A DNA stretch of 7,807 nt from Bacillota bacterium (lineage in GTDB: Bacteria > Bacillota > Limnochordia > Darwinibacteriales > Darwinibacteriaceae). Positions within the stretch are counted from its first letter, which is position 1, and each line of letters starts with the position of its first letter. The notes below the pieces were generated by a model. That model made no database searches. It worked only from the letters and a program-made list of their open reading frames with translations, and had not been told where the DNA came from. Location: contig JAAZLB010000088.1 in the NCBI GenBank assembly GCA_012799535.1, positions 1 through 7,807 on the forward strand, written 5' to 3'. Below, piece by piece: positions 6,846 through 7,807 of the stretch. The position numbers and the translations under genes are program-made.

Positions 6846-7649
6846 CTACATCCTTACTTCTTTAACTTTGGGTAAATCCTTCAGTTGCTCTGAGCTTAGA
6901 TCTACATTGAGTACTACATTACTAAATTCGAGTTTCCCCATAAACACTTGATCTTCGTATAATAAGATTTCATGGGGTATCCATGTATCGCTTCTTACCT
7001 TAACTTTAACTAAATCCTGTTCTTTCCAACCCTCTACTTGTAAAAGATACTCCCACACTCCACCATCTCGTTCTATGCTCTCTAATAGTTCCACATCATA
7101 AATGGTGAAATCAAAGTAAGAAGTTACATCGGCGACGCTTAAAGCAGAAAGGGCCTCCTTACTCATATCCTCCAAGGCCTGCACCATAATTTGATTTGTA
7201 ACAGGTTGGAATGTTTTTGTTTCCATTTTTTCTTGATCCACTACTATTATATAGCCACGAAGCTCACTGGGCACAGAAAACTCCGCTCGAGCCAGTTTGT
7301 GTTCTACACCAGCAGACAACTTCCCCGCAACTTGTTCTGTTCTTTTTCCCTTAACTTGAGTTGCCACAAAGTCTAAGGTGATGGTTTTTACTTCCAGCAC
7401 CTGATCCTTTATTTTGTCAACTACCTCTACCGCCTCAGATGATATAGAGATTTCCCCTAGAATTTCCCGATATTTCTCTTCGATAACGTCTGTTTCTTGC
7501 CCTTCTTCCACCTGCAATGGTGGTAAATTCAAGTTGAGATTGAGCGATTTCGGTAATTCTTCGGCGTAAATAGGTGTAGCAAGCCTTAAAACTGCGCAAG
7601 AAGCGATCAACCCAATATGAAGTATAGATGATTTCCAAAAGTTTTTCAT
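6846..7649 (-). CDS. LolA-like exported (outer-membrane lipoprotein-sorting-like) protein
   Basis: The product has 267 residues and an N-terminal export signal: basic KNFWK start, hydrophobic core, and a possible signal peptidase I site after I-Y-A at 27-29. IASC at 15-18 also resembles a lipobox, so lipoprotein processing cannot be excluded. Residues 70-267 look like the LolA/LppX fold: a helix, then ITLDFVATQVKGKRTEQVAG near 90-109, RGYIIVVDQEKMETKTFQPV at 131-150, a DTWIPHEILLYEDQVFMG stretch near 221-238 and a terminal FSNVVLNVDL...LPKVKEV region. These proteins bind acyl chains or lipoproteins in a hydrophobic half-barrel, but related proteins also occur in single-membrane Firmicutes, so true LolA function is not implied. 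An ATG 18 codons further upstream (7703) is in frame, but AAGGAG 7 bases before 7649 favours the shorter form. Confidence 0.65.
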   Translation of the reverse strand: MKNFWKSSILHIGLIASCAVLRLATPIYAEELPKSLNLNLNLPPLQVEEGQETDVIEEKYREILGEISISSEAVEVVDKIKDQVLEVKTITLDFVATQVKGKRTEQVAGKLSAGVEHKLARAEFSVPSELRGYIIVVDQEKMETKTFQPVTNQIMVQALEDMSKEALSALSVADVTSYFDFTIYDVELLESIERDGGVWEYLLQVEGWKEQDLVKVKVRSDTWIPHEILLYEDQVFMGKLEFSNVVLNVDLSSEQLKDLPKVKEVRM

Positions 7650-7656
7650 AAAGCAA

Positions 7657-7662
7657 CTCCTT
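7657..7662 (-). promoter_or_regulatory. Ribosome binding site deciding the LolA-like gene start
   Basis: AAGGAG on the minus strand lies 7 bases before the ATG at 7649. It places the start 18 codons inside the longest open frame and directly before a normal signal peptide. Confidence 0.7.
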
Positions 7663-7684
7663 AATCTTAGTGACTCGCTCCTAG

Positions 7685-7713
7685 TTGCATTCGTGACGCA
7701 CAAGTTGTAGAAT
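7685..7713 (+). promoter_or_regulatory. Possible sigma-A-type promoter for the FmdB-like gene
   Basis: TTGCAT at 7685-7690 (3 of 6 to TTGACA) and TAGAAT at 7708-7713 (5 of 6 to TATAAT) are 17 bases apart on the plus strand. Transcription would start near 7720, leaving a leader of about 25 bases that includes the ribosome site. I saw no equally good pair for the divergent minus-strand gene. The -35 match is weak, so this is tentative. Confidence 0.35.
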
Positions 7714-7730
7714 ATTCCTTAGATGCTTGA

Positions 7731-7737
7731 AAGGAGG
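7731..7737 (+). promoter_or_regulatory. Ribosome binding site of the FmdB-like gene
   Basis: AAGGAGG lies 8 bases before the ATG at 7746, a near-ideal site. It supports this ATG over the in-frame ATG at 7752. Confidence 0.7.
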
Positions 7738-7745
7738 GATGCCAC

Positions 7746-7807
7746 ATGCCCATGTATGAATATAAATGTCCTAATTGTGGTCACTTTGAACTAAAGCAAA
7801 GTATTAA
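7746..7807 (+). CDS. FmdB-family zinc-ribbon protein (only N-terminus in window)
   Basis: Twenty codons are visible, starting MPMYEYKCPNCGHFELKQSI, which matches the conserved beginning of the FmdB family of small (about 60-110 residue) zinc-ribbon proteins. The first CxxC knuckle (C8 and C11) is present. The second lies beyond the window. Members were first noted beside formamidase as putative regulators, but most have no established function. It is transcribed away from the LolA-like gene, with 96 bases between the two start codons. The family call rests on a short but characteristic segment. Completeness cannot be judged. Confidence 0.8.
   Translation, partial: MPMYEYKCPNCGHFELKQSI

Noticed and set aside
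7686..7700. Imperfect palindrome TGCATTCGTGACGCA in the divergent intergenic region, considered as an operator.
   Set aside because: Only the outer three bases and one inner pair match in symmetry. This is within chance expectation.
7650..7703. Upstream in-frame extension of the LolA-like gene by 18 codons from an ATG at 7703.
   Set aside because: The extension (CVTNATRSESLRLRSCF) is polar and would bury the signal peptide, while AAGGAG sits correctly before the ATG at 7649.
1..7807. CRISPR arrays, insertion sequences, tRNA or rRNA genes, phage or defence genes.
   Set aside because: I saw no direct-repeat arrays, transposase-like frames or terminal inverted repeats, nor cloverleaf or rRNA-like sequence. 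The window is nearly filled by one same-strand gene run.

Overview
This window looks like a chromosomal segment from an anaerobic bacterium of the Firmicutes (Clostridia-like) grade. The evidence is strong AGGAGG-type ribosome binding sites before almost every gene, a moderate to low G+C content, and an Rnf cluster in the order C-D-G-E-A-B with a clostridial-type, multi-cluster RnfB. Two upstream genes complicate the picture. One encodes a LolA-like exported protein. The other encodes an exported, beta-rich protein whose last residues resemble an outer-membrane beta-barrel signal. Together they raise the possibility of a Firmicute with an outer membrane. That is an inference, and no lineage can be fixed from this window.

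Layout, from right to left (direction of transcription of the minus strand): at the right edge a FmdB-type zinc-ribbon gene starts on the plus strand and runs out of the window. A short divergent intergenic region (7650-7745) separates it from a long minus-strand array: LolA-like protein (7649-6846), barrel-like protein (6831-6127), the tRNA wobble methyltransferase TrmL (6068-5604), then rnfC (5523-4207), rnfD (4192-3272), rnfG (3279-2689), rnfE (2686-2084), rnfA (2071-1496), rnfB (1469-642), and a 5'-partial gene for the flavin transferase ApbE (625 to the left edge). There is no non-coding stretch over 300 bases. The largest gaps are about 96, 80 and 58 bases.

The six Rnf subunits form the membrane complex that couples reduced-ferredoxin oxidation to NAD+ reduction with ion translocation. 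RnfB receives electrons from ferredoxin. RnfA and RnfE carry a membrane-embedded iron-sulfur centre, RnfG and RnfD carry covalent FMN, and RnfC carries the NADH/FMN site. ApbE, directly downstream of rnfB, is the enzyme expected to attach FMN to the threonines visible in RnfG (Thr171) and RnfD (Thr154), so the complex and its maturation enzyme are encoded together. Gaps of 2-26 bases and one 8-base overlap imply a single translationally coupled rnf-apbE transcript. Whether trmL and the two envelope genes belong to the same transcript is not settled. I found no convincing terminator between them and rnfC, and no strong promoter in the 80-base gap.

I did not find a clearly new system. The core is a well-known respiratory module. 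The least explained part is the two-gene envelope cassette at 6127-7649.
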